Source of the DNA: Auanema rhodensis
Taxonomy: Eukaryota; Nematoda; Chromadorea; Rhabditida; Rhabditidae
Assembly: GCA_964057225.1 (NCBI GenBank)
Contig: CAXKVF010000086.1
Coordinates: 124,001 to 188,000 of the forward strand
Direction: 5' to 3'
DNA: 64,000 bases
Shown here: positions 40,923-55,530 of the stretch, in pieces
Numbering within the stretch: the stretch's first letter is position 1
Layout of the letters: each line of letters opens with the position of its first letter
Translations under genes and position numbers: made by a program
Notes under the pieces: generated by a model
Told to the model about the DNA's origin: nothing
The model's input: the letters and a program-made list of their open reading frames with translations, nothing else
Database searches by the model: none

Positions 40923-42506
40923 ACCGCATCTCTTTATCTTTCACGTGAAGCGAGTTACATACCAAGTGCACATCACGTGTACATTTAATTAGCATAAATT
41001 AAAGTTCACGTAAATTTCAAAGTCATGGTTACCATGAACCAATATCAATAAAAATTTGTTTTTAGACTAATATGGACATGGGGAATCTAATTTTGAAAAC
41101 CGCATCTCTTTATCTTTCACGTGAAGCGAGTTACATACCAAGTGCACATCACGTGTACATTTAGTTAGCATAAATTAAAGTTCACGTAAACTTCAAAGTC
41201 ATGGTTACCATGAACCAATATCAATAAAAATTTGTTCTTAGACTAATATGGACATGGGGAATCTAATTTTGAAAACCGCATCTCTTTATCTTTCACGTGA
41301 AGCGAGTTACATACCAAGTGCACATCACGTGTACATTTAATTAGCATAAATTAAAGTTCACGTAAATTTCAAAGTCATGGTTACCATGAACCAATATCAA
41401 TAAAAATTTGTTTTTAGACTAATATGGACATGGGGAATCTAATTTTGAAAACCGCATCTCTTTATCTTTCACGTGAAGCGAGTTACATACCAAGTGCACA
41501 TCACGTGTACATTTAATTAGCATAAATTAAAGTTCACGTAAATTTCAAAGTCATGGTTACCATGAAGCAATATCAATAAAAATTTGTTTTTAGACTAATA
41601 TGGACATGGGGAATCTAATTTTGAAAACCGCATCTCTTTATCTTTCACGTGAAGCGAGTTACATACCAAGTGCACATCACGTGTACATTTAATTAGCATA
41701 AATTAAAGTTCACGTAAATTTCAAAGTCATGGTTACCATGAACCAATATCAATAAAAATTTGTTCTTAGACTAATATGGACATGGGGAATCTAATTTTGA
41801 AAACCGCATCTCTTTATCTTTCACGTGAAGCGAGTTACATACCAAGTGCACATCACGTGTACATTTAATTAGCATAAATTAAAGTTCACGTAAATTTCAA
41901 AGTCATGGTTACCATGAACCAATATCAATAAAAATTTGTTTTTAGACTAATATGGACATGGGGAATCTAATTTTGAAAACCGCATCTCTTTATCTTTCAC
42001 GTGAAGCGAGTTACATACCAAGTGCACATCACGTGTACATTTAGTTAGCATAAATTAAAGTTCACGTAAACTTCAAAGTCATGGTTACCATGAAGCAATA
42101 TCAATAAAAATTTGTTTTTAGACTAATATGGACATGGGGAATCTAATTTTGAAAACCGCATCTCTTTATCTTTCACGTGAAGCGAGTTACATACCAAGTG
42201 CACATCACGTGTACATTTAATTAGCATAAATTAAAGTTCACGTAAATTTCAAAGTCATGGTTACCATGAACCAATATCAATAAAAATTTGTTCTTAGACT
42301 AATATGGACATGGGGAATCTAATTTTGAAAACCGCATCTCTTTATCTTTCACGTGAAGCGAGTTACATACCAAGTGCACATCACGTGTACATTTAATTAG
42401 CATAAATTAAAGTTCACGTAAATTTCAAAGTCATGGTTACCATGAACCAATATCAATAAAAATTTGTTTTTAGACTAATATGGACATGGGGAATCTAATT
42501 TTGAAA
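40923..42506 (+). repeat. 5-monomer (880-bp) related blocks marked by TTAGTTAG
   Basis: TTAGTTAGCA replaces TTAATTAGCA only at 41161 and 42041, 880 bp (5 units) apart, in units 236 and 241. Flanking A and C139 units are similarly ordered. The two marked units differ downstream: unit 236 is A type with C93 and C139, while unit 241 is G type with C93. One of them therefore has a recombinant 3' half, or was converted after the duplication. Confidence 0.75.
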
Positions 42507-45500
42507 ACCGCATCTCTTTATCTTTCACGTGAAGCGAGTTACATACCAAGTGCACATCACGTGTACATTTAATTAGCATAAATTAAAGTTCACGTAAATT
42601 TCAAAGTCATGGTTACCATGAAGCAATATCAATAAAAATTTGTTTTTAGACTAATATGGACATGGGGAATCTAATTTTGAAAACCGCATCTCTTTATCTT
42701 TCACGTGAAGCGAGTTACATACCAAGTGCACATCACGTGTACATTTAATTAGCATAAATTAAAGTTCACGTAAATTTCAAAGTCATGGTTACCATGAACC
42801 AATATCAATAAAAATTTGTTTTTAGACTAATATGGACATGGGGAATCTAATTTTGAAAACCGCATCTCTTTATCTTTCACGTGAAGCGAGTTACATACCA
42901 AGTGCACATCACGTGTACATTTAATTAGCATAAATTAAAGTTCACGTAAACTTCAAAGTCATGGTTACCATGAAGCAATATCAATAAAAATTTGTTTTTA
43001 GACTAATATGGACATGGGGAATCTAATTTTGAAAACCGCATCTCTTTATCTTTCACGTGAAGCGAGTTACATACCAAGTGCACATCACGTGTACATTTAA
43101 TTAGCATAAATTAAAGTTCACGTAAATTTCAAAGTCATGGTTACCATGAACCAATATCAATAAAAATTTGTTCTTAGACTAATATGGACATGGGGAATCT
43201 AATTTTGAAAACCGCATCTCTTTATCTTTCACGTGAAGCGAGTTACATACCAAGTGCACATCACGTGTACATTTAATTAGCATAAATTAAAGTTCACGTA
43301 AATTTCAAAGTCATGGTTACCATGAACCAATATCAATAAAAATTTGTTTTTAGACTAATATGGACATGGGGAATCTAATTTTGAAAACCGCATCTCTTTA
43401 TCTTTCACGTGAAGCGAGTTACATACCAAGTGCACATCACGTGTACATTTAATTAGCATAAATTAAAGTTCACGTAAATTTCAAAGTCATGGTTACCATG
43501 CACCAATATCAATAAAAATTTGTTCTTAGACTAATATGGACATGGGGAATCTAATTTTGAAAACCGCATCTCTTTATCTTTCACGTGAAGCGAGTTACAT
43601 ACCAAGTGCACATCACGTGTACATTTAATTAGCATAAATTAAAGTTCACGTAAATTTCAAAGTCATGGTTACCATGAACCAATATCAATAAAAATTTGTT
43701 TTTAGACTAATATGGACATGGGGAATCTAATTTTGAAAACCGCATCTCTTTATCTTTCACGTGAAGCGAGTTACATACCAAGTGCACATCACGTGTACAT
43801 TTAATTAGCATAAATTAAAGTTCACGTAAACTTCAAAGTCATGGTTACCATGAAGCAATATCAATAAAAATTTGTTTTTAGACTAATATGGACATGGGGA
43901 ATCTAATTTTGAAAACCGCATCTCTTTATCTTTCACGTGAAGCGAGTTACATACCAAGTGCACATCACGTGTACATTTAATTAGCATAAATTAAAGTACA
44001 CGTAAATTTCAAAGTCATGGTTACCATGCACCAATATCAATAAAAATTTGTTCTTAGACTAATATGGACATGGGGAATCTAATTTTGAAAACCGCATCTC
44101 TTTATCTTTCACGTGAAGCGAGTTACATACCAAGTGCACATCACGTGTACATTTAATTAGCATAAATTAAAGTTCACGTAAATTTCAAAGTCATGGTTAC
44201 CATGAACCAATATCAATAAAAATTTGTTTTTAGACTAATATGGACATGGGGAATCTAATTTTGAAAACCGCATCTCTTTATCTTTCACGTGAAGCGAGTT
44301 ACATACCAAGTGCACATCACGTGTACATTTAATTAGCATAAATTAAAGTTCACGTAAATTTCAAAGTCATGGTTACCATGAAGCAATATCAATAAAAATT
44401 TGTTTTTAGACTAATATGGACATGGGGAATCTAATTTTGAAAACCGCATCTCTTTATCTTTCACGTGAAGCGAGTTACATACCAAGTGCACATCACGTGT
44501 ACATTTAATTAGCATAAATTAAAGTTCACGTAAATTTCAAAGTCATGGTTACCATGAACCAATATCAATAAAAATTTGTTTTTAGACTAATATGGACATG
44601 GGGAATCTAATTTTGAAAACCGCATCTCTTTATCTTTCACGTGAAGCGAGTTACATACCAAGTGCACATCACGTGTACATTTAATTAGCATAAATTAAAG
44701 TTCACGTAAATTTCAAAGTCATGGTTACCATGAACCAATATCAATAAAAATTTGTTTTTAGACTAATATGGACATGGGGAATCTAATTTTGAAAACCGCA
44801 TCTCTTTATCTTTCACGTGAAGCGAGTTACATACCAAGTGCACATCACGTGTACATTTAATTAGCATAAATTAAAGTTCACGTAAATTTCAAAGTCATGG
44901 TTACCATGAACCAATATCAATAAAAATTTGTTCTTAGACTAATATGGACATGGGGAATCTAATTTTGAAAACCGCATCTCTTTATCTTTCACGTGAAGCG
45001 AGTTACATACCAAGTGCACATCACGTGTACATTTAATTAGCATAAATTAAAGTTCACGTAAATTTCAAAGTCATGGTTACCATGAACCAATATCAATAAA
45101 AATTTGTTTTTAGACTAATATGGACATGGGGAATCTAATTTTGAAAACCGCATCTCTTTATCTTTCACGTGAAGCGAGTTACATACCAAGTGCACATCAC
45201 GTGTACATTTAATTAGCATAAATTAAAGTTCACGTAAATTTCAAAGTCATGGTTACCATGAACCAATATCAATAAAAATTTGTTTTTAGACTAATATGGA
45301 CATGGGGAATCTAATTTTGAAAACCGCATCTCTTTATCTTTCACGTGAAGCGAGTTACATACCAAGTGCACATCACGTGTACATTTAATTAGCATAAATT
45401 AAAGTTCACGTAAATTTCAAAGTCATGGTTACCATGAACCAATATCAATAAAAATTTGTTTTTAGACTAATATGGACATGGGGAATCTAATTTTGAAAAC

Positions 45501-46202
45501 CGCATCTCTTTATCTTTCACGTGAAGCGAGTGACATACCAAGTGCACATCACGTGTACATTTAATTAGCATAAATTAAAGTTCACGTAAATTTCAAAGTC
45601 ATGGTTACCATGCACCAATATCAATAAAAATTTGTTCTTAGACTAATATGGACATGGGGAATCTAATTTTGAAAACCGCATCTCTTTATCTTTCACGTGA
45701 AGCGAGTTACATACCAAGTGCACATCACGTGTACATTTAATTAGCATAAATTAAAGTTCACGTAAATTTCAAAGTCATGGTTACCATGAACCAATATCAA
45801 TAAAAATTTGTTTTTAGACTAATATGGACATGGGGAATCTAATTTTGAAAACCGCATCTCTTTATCTTTCACGTGAAGCGAGTTACATACCAAGTGCACA
45901 TCACGTGTACATTTAATTAGCATAAATTAAAGTTCACGTAAACTTCAAAGTCATGGTTACCATGAAGCAATATCAATAAAAATTTGTTTTTAGACTAATA
46001 TGGACATGGGGAATCTAATTTTGAAAACCGCATCTCTTTATCTTTCACGTGAAGCGAGTTACATACCAAGTGCACATCACGTGTACATTTAATTAGCATA
46101 AATTAAAGTTCACGTAAATTTCAAAGTCATGGTTACCATGAACCAATATCAATAAAAATTTGTTTTTAGACTAATATGGACATGGGGAATCTAATTTTGA
46201 AA

Positions 46203-49200
46203 ACCGCATCTCTTTATCTTTCACGTGAAGCGAGTTACATACCAAGTGCACATCACGTGTACATTTAATTAGCATGAATTAAAGTTCACGTAAATTTCAA
46301 AGTCATGGTTACCATGAACCAATATCAATAAAAATTTGTTTTTAGACTAATATGGACATGGGGAATCTAATTTTGAAAACCGCATCTCTTTATCTTTCAC
46401 GTGAAGCGAGTTACATACCAAGTGCACATCACGTGTACATTTAATTAGCATAAATTAAAGTTCACGTAAATTTCAAAGTCATGGTTACCATGAACCAATA
46501 TCAATAAAAATTTGTTTTTAGACTAATATGGACATGGGGAATCTAATTGTGAAAACCGCATCTCTTTATCTTTCACGTGAAGCGAGTTACATACCAAGTG
46601 CCCATCACGTGTACATTTAATTAGCATAAATTAAAGTTCACGTAAACTTCAAAGTCATGGTTACCATGAAGCAATATCAATAAAAATTTGTTTTTAGACT
46701 AATATGGACATGGGGAATCTAATTTTGAAAACCGCATCTTTTTATCTTTCACGTGAAGCGAGTTACATACCAAGTGCACATCACGTGTACATTTAATTAG
46801 CATAAATTAAAGTTCACGTAAATTTCAAAGTCATGGTTACCATGAACCAATATCAATAAAAATTTGTTTTTAGACAAATATGGACATGGGGAATCTAATT
46901 TTGAAAACCGCATCTCTTCATCTTTCACGTGAAGCGAGTTACATACCAAGTGCACATCACGTGTACATTTAATTAGCATAAATTAAAGTTCACGTAAATT
47001 TCAAAGTCATGGTTACCATGAAGCAATATCAATAAAAATTTGTTTTTAGACCAATATGGACATGGGGAATCTAATTTTGAAAACCGCATCTCTTTATCTT
47101 TCACGTGAAGCGAGTTACATACCAAGTGCACATCACGTGTACATTTAATTAGCATAAATTAAAGTTCACGTAAATTTCAAAGTCATGGTTACCATGAACC
47201 AATATCAATAAAAATTTGTTTTTAGACTAATATGGACATGGGGAATCTAATTTTGAAAACCGCATCTCTTTATCTTTCACGTGAAGCGAGTTACATACCA
47301 AGTGCACATCACGTGTACATTTAATTAGCATGAATTAAAGTTCACGTAAATTTCAAAGTCATGGTTACCATGAACCAATATCAATAAAAATTTGTTTTTA
47401 GACTAATATGGACATGGGGAATCTAATTTTGAAAACCGCATCTCTTTATCTTTCACGTGAAGCGAGTTACATACCAAGTGCACATCACGTGTACATTTAA
47501 TTAGCATAAATTAAAGTTCACGTAAATTTCAAAGTCATGGTTACCATGAACCAATATCAATAAAAATTTGTTTTTAGACTAATATGGACATGGGGAATCT
47601 AATTGTGAAAACCGCATCTCTTTATCTTTCACGTGAAGCGAGTTACATACCAAGTGCACATCACGTGTACATTTAATTAGCATAAATTAAAGTTCACGTA
47701 AACTTCAAAGTCATGGTTACCATGAAGCAATATCAATAAAAATTTGTTTTTAGACTAATATGGACATGGGGAATCTAATTTTGAAAACCGCATCTCTTCA
47801 TCTTTCACGTGAAGCGAGTTACATACCAAGTGCACATCACGTGTACATTTAATTAGCATAAATTAAAGTTCACGTAAATTTCAAAGTCATGGTTACCATG
47901 AAGCAATATCAATAAAAATTTGTTTTTAGACTAATATGGACATGGGGAATCTAATTTTGAAAACCGCATCTCTTTATCTTTCACGTGAAGCGAGTTACAT
48001 ACCAAGTGCACATCACGTGTACATTTAATTAGCATAAATTAAAGTTCACGTAAATTTCAAAGTCATGGTTACCATGAAGCAATATCAATAAAAATTTGTT
48101 TTTAGACTAATATGGACATGGGGAATCTAATTTTGAAAACCGCATCTCTTTATCTTTCACGTGAAGCGAGTTACATACCAAGTGCACATCACGTGTACAT
48201 TTAATTAGCATAAATTAAAGTTCACGTAAATTTCAAAGTCATGGTTACCATGAACCAATATCAATAAAAATTTGTTTTTAGACTAATATGGACATGGGGA
48301 ATCTAATTTTGAAAACCGCATCTCTTTATCTTTCACGTGAAGCGAGTTACATACCAAGTGCACATCACGTGTACATTTAATTAGCATGAATTAAAGTTCA
48401 CGTAAATTTCAAAGTCATGGTTACCATGAACCAATATCAATAAAAATTTGTTTTTAGACTAATATGGACATGGGGAATCTAATTTTGAAAACCGCATCTC
48501 TTTATCTTTCACGTGAAGCGAGTTACATACCAAGTGCACATCACGTGTACATTTAATTAGCATAAATTAAAGTTCACGTAAATTTCAAAGTCATGGTTAC
48601 CATGAACCAATATCAATAAAAATTTGTTTTTAGACTAATATGGACATGGGGAATCTAATTGTGAAAACCGCATCTCTTTATCTTTCACGTGAAGCGAGTT
48701 ACATACCAAGTGCACATCACGTGTACATTTAATTAGCATAAATTAAAGTTCACGTAAACTTCAAAGTCATGGTTACCATGAAGCAATATCAATAAAAATT
48801 TGTTTTTAGACTAATATGGACATGGGGAATCTAATTTTGAAAACCGCATCTTTTTATCTTTCACGTGAAGCGAGTTACATACCAAGTGCACATCACGTGT
48901 ACATTTAATTAGCATAAATTAAAGTTCACGTAAATTTCAAAGTCATGGTTACCATGAACCAATATCAATAAAAATTTGTTTTTAGACTAATATGGACATG
49001 GGGAATCTAATTTTGAAAACCGCATCTCTTCATCTTTCACGTGAAGCGAGTTACATACCAAGTGCACATCACGTGTACATTTAATTAGCATAAATTAAAG
49101 TTCACGTAAATTTCAAAGTCATGGTTACCATGAAGCAATATCAATAAAAATTTGTTTTTAGACTAATATGGACATGGGGAATCTAATTTTGAAAACCGCA

Positions 49201-49546
49201 TCTCTTTATCTTTCACGTGAAGCGAGTTACATACCAAGTGCACATCACGTGTACATTTAATTAGCATAAATTAAAGTTCACGTAAATTTCAAAGTCATGG
49301 TTACCATGAAGCAATATCAATAAAAATTTGTTTTTAGACTAATATGGACATGGGGAATCTAATTTTGAAAACCGCATCTCTTTATCTTTCACGTGAAGCG
49401 AGTTACATACCAAGTGCACATCACGTGTACATTTAATTAGCATAAATTAAAGTTCACGTAAATTTCAAAGTCATGGTTACCATGAACCAATATCAATAAA
49501 AATTTGTTCTTAGACTAATATGGACATGGGGAATCTAATTTTGAAA
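46203..49546 (+). repeat. 6/7-monomer HOR in three copies with whole-monomer losses
   Basis: AGCATGAATT lies at 46271, 47327 and 48383, and ATCTAATTGT at 46541, 47597 and 48653, all spaced 1,056 bp. The fullest copy (units 277-283) has seven units: CATGAATT; AATTGTG; G with C93; CTTTTTATC A type; CTTCATC G type; G; A. Copy 1 (265-270) lacks the sixth unit and copy 2 (271-276) lacks the fourth, so both are six units long but missing different members. Monomer-sized gain or loss inside an HOR is the expected product of in-register unequal exchange. Confidence 0.88.
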
Positions 49547-51306
49547 ACCGCATCTCTTTATCTTTCACGTGAAGCGAGTTACATACCAAGTGCACATCAC
49601 GTGTACATTTAATTAGCATAAATTAAAGTTCACGTAAATTTCAAAGTCATGGTTACCATGAACCAATATCAATAAAAATTTGTTTTTAGACTAATATGGA
49701 CATGGGGAATCTAATTTTGAAAACCGCATCTCTTTATCTTTCACGTGAAGCGAGTTACATACCAAGTGCACATCACGTGTACATTTAATTAGCATAAATT
49801 AAAGTTCACGTAAACTTCAAAGTCATGGTTACCATGAAGCAATATCAATAAAAATTTGTTTTTAGACTAATATGGACATGGGGAATCTAATTTTGAAAAC
49901 CGCATCTCTTTATCTTTCACGTGAAGCGAGTTACATACCAAGTGCACATCACGTGTACATTTATTTAGCATAAATTAAAGTTCACGTAAATTTCAAAGTC
50001 ATGGTTAACATGAACCAATATCAATAAAAATTTGTTTTTAGACTAATATGGACATGGGGAATCTAATTTTGAAAACCGCATCTCTTTATCTTTCACGTGA
50101 AGCGAGTTACATACCAAGTGCACATCACGTGTACATTTAATTAGCATAAATTAAAGTTCACGTAAATTTCAAAGTCATGGTTACCATGAAGCAATATCAA
50201 TAAAAATTTGTTCTTAGACTAATATGGACATGGGGAATCTAATTTTGAAAACCGCATCTCTTTATCTTTCACGTGAAGCGAGTTACATACCAAGTGCACA
50301 TCACGTGTACATTTAATTAGCATAAATTAAAGTTCACGTAAATTTCAAAGTCATGGTTAACATGAACCAATATCAATAAAAATTCGTTTTTAGACTAATA
50401 TGGACATGGGGAATCTAATTTTGAAAACCGCATCTCTTTATCTTTCACGTGAAGCGAGTTACATACCAAGTGCACATCACGTGTACATTTAATTAGCATA
50501 AATTAAAGTTCACGTAAATTTCAAAGTCATGGTTACCATGCACCAATATCAATAAAAATTTGTTCTTAGACTAATATGGACATGGGGAATCTAATTTTGA
50601 AAACCGCATCTCTTTATCTTTCACGTGAAGCGAGTTACATACCAAGTGCACATCACGTGTACATTTAATTAGCATAAATTAAAGTTCACGTAAATTTCAA
50701 AGTCATGGTTACCATGAACCAATATCAATAAAAATTTGTTTTTAGACTAATATGGACATGGGGAATCTAATTTTGAAAACCGCATCTCTTTATCTTTCAC
50801 GTGAAGCGAGTTACATACCAAGTGCACATCACGTGTACATTTAATTAGCATAAATTAAAGTTCACGTAAACTTCAAAGTCATGGTTACCATGAAGCAATA
50901 TCAATAAAAATTTGTTTTTAGACTAATATGGACATGGGGAATCTAATTTTGAAAACCGCATCTCTTTATCTTTCACGTGAAGCGAGTTACATACCAAGTG
51001 CACATCACGTGTACATTTAATTAGCATAAATTAAAGTTCACGTAAATTTCAAAGTCATGGTTACCATGAACCAATATCAATAAAAATTTGTTTTTAGACT
51101 AATATGGACATGGGGAATCTAATTTTGAAAACCGCATCTCTTTATCTTTCACGTGAAGCGAGTTACATACCAAGTGCACATCACGTGTACATTTAATTAG
51201 CATAAATTAAAGTTCACGTAAACTTCAAAGTCATGGTTACCATGAAGCAATATCAATAAAAATTTGTTTTTAGACTAATATGGACATGGGGAATCTAATT
51301 TTGAAA

Positions 51307-52362
51307 ACCGCATCTCTTTATCTTTCACGTGAAGCGAGTTACATACCAAGTGCACATCACGTGTACATTTAATTAGCATAAATTAAAGTTCACGTAAATT
51401 TCAAAGTCATGGTTACCATGAACCAATATCAATAAAAAATTGTTTTTAGACTAATATGGACATGGGGAATCTAATTTTGAAAACCGCATCTCTTTATCTT
51501 TCACGTGAAGCGAGTTACATACCAAGTGCACATCACGTGTACATTTAATTAGCATAAATTAAAGTTCACGTTAATTTCAAAGTCATGGTTACCATGCACC
51601 AATATCAATAAAAATTTGTTTTTAGACTAATATGGACATGGGGAATCTAATTTTGAAAACCGCATCTCTTTATCTTTCACGTGAAGCGAGTTACATACCA
51701 AGTGCACATCACGTGTACATTTAATTAGCATAAATTAAAGTTCACGTAAACTTCAAAGTCATGGTTACCATGAAGCAATATCAATAAAAATTTGTTTTTA
51801 GACTAATATGGACATGGGGAATCTAATTTTGAAAACCGCATCTCTTTATCTTTCACGTGAAGCGAGTTACATACCAAGTGCACATCACGTGTACATTTAT
51901 TTAGCATAAATTAAAGTTCACGTAAATTTCAAAGTCATGGTTACCATGAACCAATATCAATAAAAAATTGTTTTTAGACTAATATGGACATGGGGAATCT
52001 AATTTTGAAAACCGCATCTCTTTATCTTTCACGTGAAGCGAGTTACATACCAAGTGCACATCACGTGTACATTTAATTAGCATAAATTAAAGTTCACGTA
52101 AATTTCAAAGTCATGGTTACCATGCACCAATATCAATAAAAATTTGTTTTTAGACTAATATGGACATGGGGAATCTAATTTTGAAAACCGCATCTCTTTA
52201 TCTTTCACGTGAAGCGAGTTACATACCAAGTGCACATCACGTGTACATTTAATTAGCATAAATTAAAGTTCACGTAAATTTCAAAGTCATGGTTACCATG
52301 AAGCAATATCAATAAAAATTTGTTTTTAGACTAATATGGACATGGGGAATCTAATTTTGAAA
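51307..52362 (+). repeat. 3-monomer (528-bp) HOR, two copies
   Basis: Units 294-296 and 297-299 run A type with A6TTG (AAAAAATTG), C type, G type. Only the first copy's G unit (296) has C93. TTATTTAGC (T66) marks units 297 and 300 here, and also unit 286 upstream. ATTCGTTT occurs in units 288 and 300. Private differences show the copies have already begun to diverge or were patched by conversion. Confidence 0.75.
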
Positions 52363-53066
52363 ACCGCATCTCTTTATCTTTCACGTGAAGCGAGTTACAT
52401 ACCAAGTGCACATCACGTGTACATTTATTTAGCATAAATTAAAGTTCACGTAAACTTCAAAGTCATGGTTACCATGAACCAATATCAATAAAAATTCGTT
52501 TTTAGACTAATATGGACATGGGGAATCTAATTTTGAAAACCGCATCTCTTTATCTTTCACGTGAAGCGAGTTACATACCAAGTGCACATCACGTGTACAT
52601 TTAATTAGCATAAATTAAAGTTCACGTAAATTTCAAAGTCATGGTTACCATGCACCAATATCAATAAAAATTTGTTTTTAGACTAATATGGACATGGGGA
52701 ATCTAATTTTGAAAACCGCATCTCTTTATCTTTCACGTGAAGCGAGTTACATACCAAGTGCACATCACGTGTACATTTAATTAGCATAAATTAAAGTTCA
52801 CGTAAATTTCAAAGTCATGGTTACCATGAACCAATATCAATAAAAATTTGTTTTTAGACTAATATGGACATGGGGAATCTAATTTTGAAAACCGCATCTC
52901 TTTATCTTTCACGTGAAGCGAGTTACATACCAAGTGCACATCACGTGTACATTTAATTAGCATAAATTAAAGTTCACGTAAACTTCAAAGTCATGGTTAC
53001 CATGAAGCAATATCAATAAAAATTTGTTTTTAGACTAATATGGACATGGGGAATCTAATTTTGAAA

Positions 53067-55530
53067 ACCGCATCTCTTTATCTTTCACGTGAAGCGAGTT
53101 ACATATCAAGTGCACATCACGTGTACATTTAATTAGCATAAATTAAAGTTCACGTAAATTTCAAAGTCATGGTTACCATGCACCAATATCAATAAAAATT
53201 TGTTTTTAAACTAATATGGACATGGGGAATCTAATTTTGAAAACCGCATCTCTTTATCTTTCACGTGAAGCGAGTTACATACCAAGTGCACATCACGTAT
53301 ACATTTAATTAGCATAAATTAAAGTTCACGTAAATTTCAAAGTCATGGTTACCATGCACCAATATCAATAAAAATTTGTTTTTAGACTAATATGGACATG
53401 GGGAATCTAATTTTGAAAACCGCATCTCTTTATCTTTCACATGAAGCGAGTTACATACCAAGTGCACATCACGTGTACATTTAATTAGCATAAATTAAAG
53501 TTCACGTAAATTTCAAAGTCATGGTTACCATGAACCAATATCAATAAAAATTTGTTTTTAGACTAATATGGACATGGGGAATCTAATTTTGAAAACCGCA
53601 TCTCTTTATCTTTCACGTGAAGCGAGTTACATACCAAGTGCACATCACGTGTACATTTAATTAGCATAAATTAAAGTTCACGTAAATTTCAAAGTCATGG
53701 TTACCATGAAGCAATATCAATAAAAATTTGTTTTTAGACTAATATGGACATGGGGAATCTAATTTTGAAAACCGCATCTCTTTATCTTTCACGTGAAGCG
53801 AGTTACATACCAAGTGCACATCACGTGTACATTTAATTAGCATAAATTAAAGTTCACGTAAATTTCAAAGTCATGGTTACCATGCACCAATATCAATAAA
53901 AATTTGTTTTTAGACTAATATGGACATGGGGAATCTAATTTTGAAAACCGCATCTCTTTATCTTTCACGTGAAGCGAGTTACATACCAAGTGCACATCAC
54001 GTGTACATTTAATTAGCATAAATTAAAGTTCACGTAAATTTCAAAGTCATGGTTACCATGCACCAATATCAATAAAAATTTGTTTTTAGACTAATATGGA
54101 CATGGGGAATCTAATTTTGAAAACCGCATCTCTTCATCTTTCACGTGAAGCGAGTTACATACCAAGTGCACATCACGTGTACATTTAATTAGCATAAATT
54201 AAAGTTCACGTAAATTTCAAAGTCATGGTTACCATGCACCAATATCAATAAAAATTTGTTTTTAGACTAATATGGACATGGGGAATCTAATTTTGAAAAC
54301 CGCATCTCTTTATCTTTCACGTGAAGCGAGTTACATACCAAGTGCACATCACGTGTACATTTAATTAGCATAAATTAAAGTTCACGTAAATTTCAAAGTC
54401 ATGGTTACCATGCACCAATATCAATAAAAATTTGTTTTTAGACTAATATGGACATGGGGAATCTAATTTTGAAAACCGCATCTCTTTATCTTTCACGTGA
54501 AGCGAGTTACATACCAAGGGCACATCACGTGTACATTTAATTAGCATAAATTAAAGTTCACGTAAATTTCAAAGTCATGGTTACCATGCACCAATATCAA
54601 TAAAAATTTGTTTTTAGACTAATATGGACATGGGGAATCTAATTTTGAAAACCGCATCTCTTTATCTTTCACGTGAAGCGAGTTACATACCAAGTGCACA
54701 TCACGTGTACATTTAATTAGCATAAATTAAAGTTCACGTAAATTTCAAAGTCATGGTTACCATGCACCAATATCAATAAAAATTTGTTTTTAGACTAATA
54801 TGGACATGGGGAATCTAATTTTGAAAACCGCATCTCTTTATCTTTCACGTGAAGCGAGTTACATACCAAGTGCACATCACGTGTACATTTAATTAGCATA
54901 AATTAAAGTTCACGTAAATTTCAAAGTCATGGTTACCATGAACCAATATCAATAAAAATTTGTTTTTAGACTAATATGGACATGGGGAATCTAATTTTGA
55001 AAACCGCATCTCTTTATCTTTCACGTGAAGCGAGTTACATACCAAGGGCACATCACGTGTACATTTAATTAGCATAAATTAAAGTTCACGTAAATTTCAA
55101 AGTCATGGTTACCATGCACCAATATCAATAAAAATTTGTTTTTAAACTAATATGGACATGGGGAATCTAATTTTGAAAACCGCATCTCTTTATCTTTCAC
55201 GTGAAGCGAATTACATACCAAGTGCACATCACGTGTACATTTAATTAGCATAAATTAAAGTTCACGTAAATTTCAAAGTCATGGTTACCATGCACCAATA
55301 TCAATAAAAATTTGTTTTTAGACTAATATGGACATGGGGAATCTAATTTTGAAAACCGCATCTCTTTATCTTTCACATGAAGCGAGTTACATACCAAGTG
55401 CACATCACGTGTACATTTAATTAGCATAAATTAAAGTTCACGTAAATTTCAAAGTCATGGTTACCATGAACCAATATCAATAAAAATTTGTTTTTAGACT
55501 AATATGGACATGGGGAATCTAATTTTGAAA
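53067..55530 (+). repeat. 11-monomer (1,936-bp) partial duplication
   Basis: TGTTTTTAAA (A143) occurs only at 53201 and 55137, and TTTCACATGA at 53435 and 55371; both spacings are 1,936 bp, or 11 units. The markers lie in units 304/306 and 315/317. Intervening and flanking types agree only in part. CCAAGGGC occurs in units 312 and 315, three units apart, and CGTAT in units 305 and 318. The duplication is therefore older or has been overwritten by smaller events. Confidence 0.75.

Larger units (their letters stand above)
24732..53066 (+). repeat. Array zone 3: C139 and C93/G117 HOR domain (units 143-303)
   Basis: The C139 variant (TGTTCTTAG instead of TGTTTTTAG) appears first in unit 143 and last in unit 289, about 30 times, and nowhere else in the window. 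C93 (AAACTTC) is almost always joined to G117 (AAGC), in about 26 of 30 C93 units by my count, and apart from unit 46 (7921-8096) it is limited to this zone. C-type units here usually also carry C139 (15 of 19). Ordering these types reveals tandem 3-, 4-, 6- and 7-monomer higher-order blocks, listed separately. Private substitutions are sparse between about 31 and 46 kb, which suggests this is the most recently homogenised part of the window. Confidence 0.75.

Noticed and set aside
46797-46979. 60-codon open frame on the minus strand
   Set aside because: It lies wholly inside the satellite and exists only because T146 is changed to A at 46876, removing a TAG stop. It spans one monomer plus 7 bp of the next, has no support beyond repeat sequence, and matches no family I know. 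It is a chance frame, not a gene.
46973-47155. Second 60-codon open frame on the minus strand, nearly identical to the previous one
   Set aside because: Same cause: T146 to C at 47052 turns the TAG stop into TGG in the next monomer. The two overlap by 7 bp because the 183-bp frame exceeds the 176-bp period. The likeness is repeat identity, not a duplicated gene.
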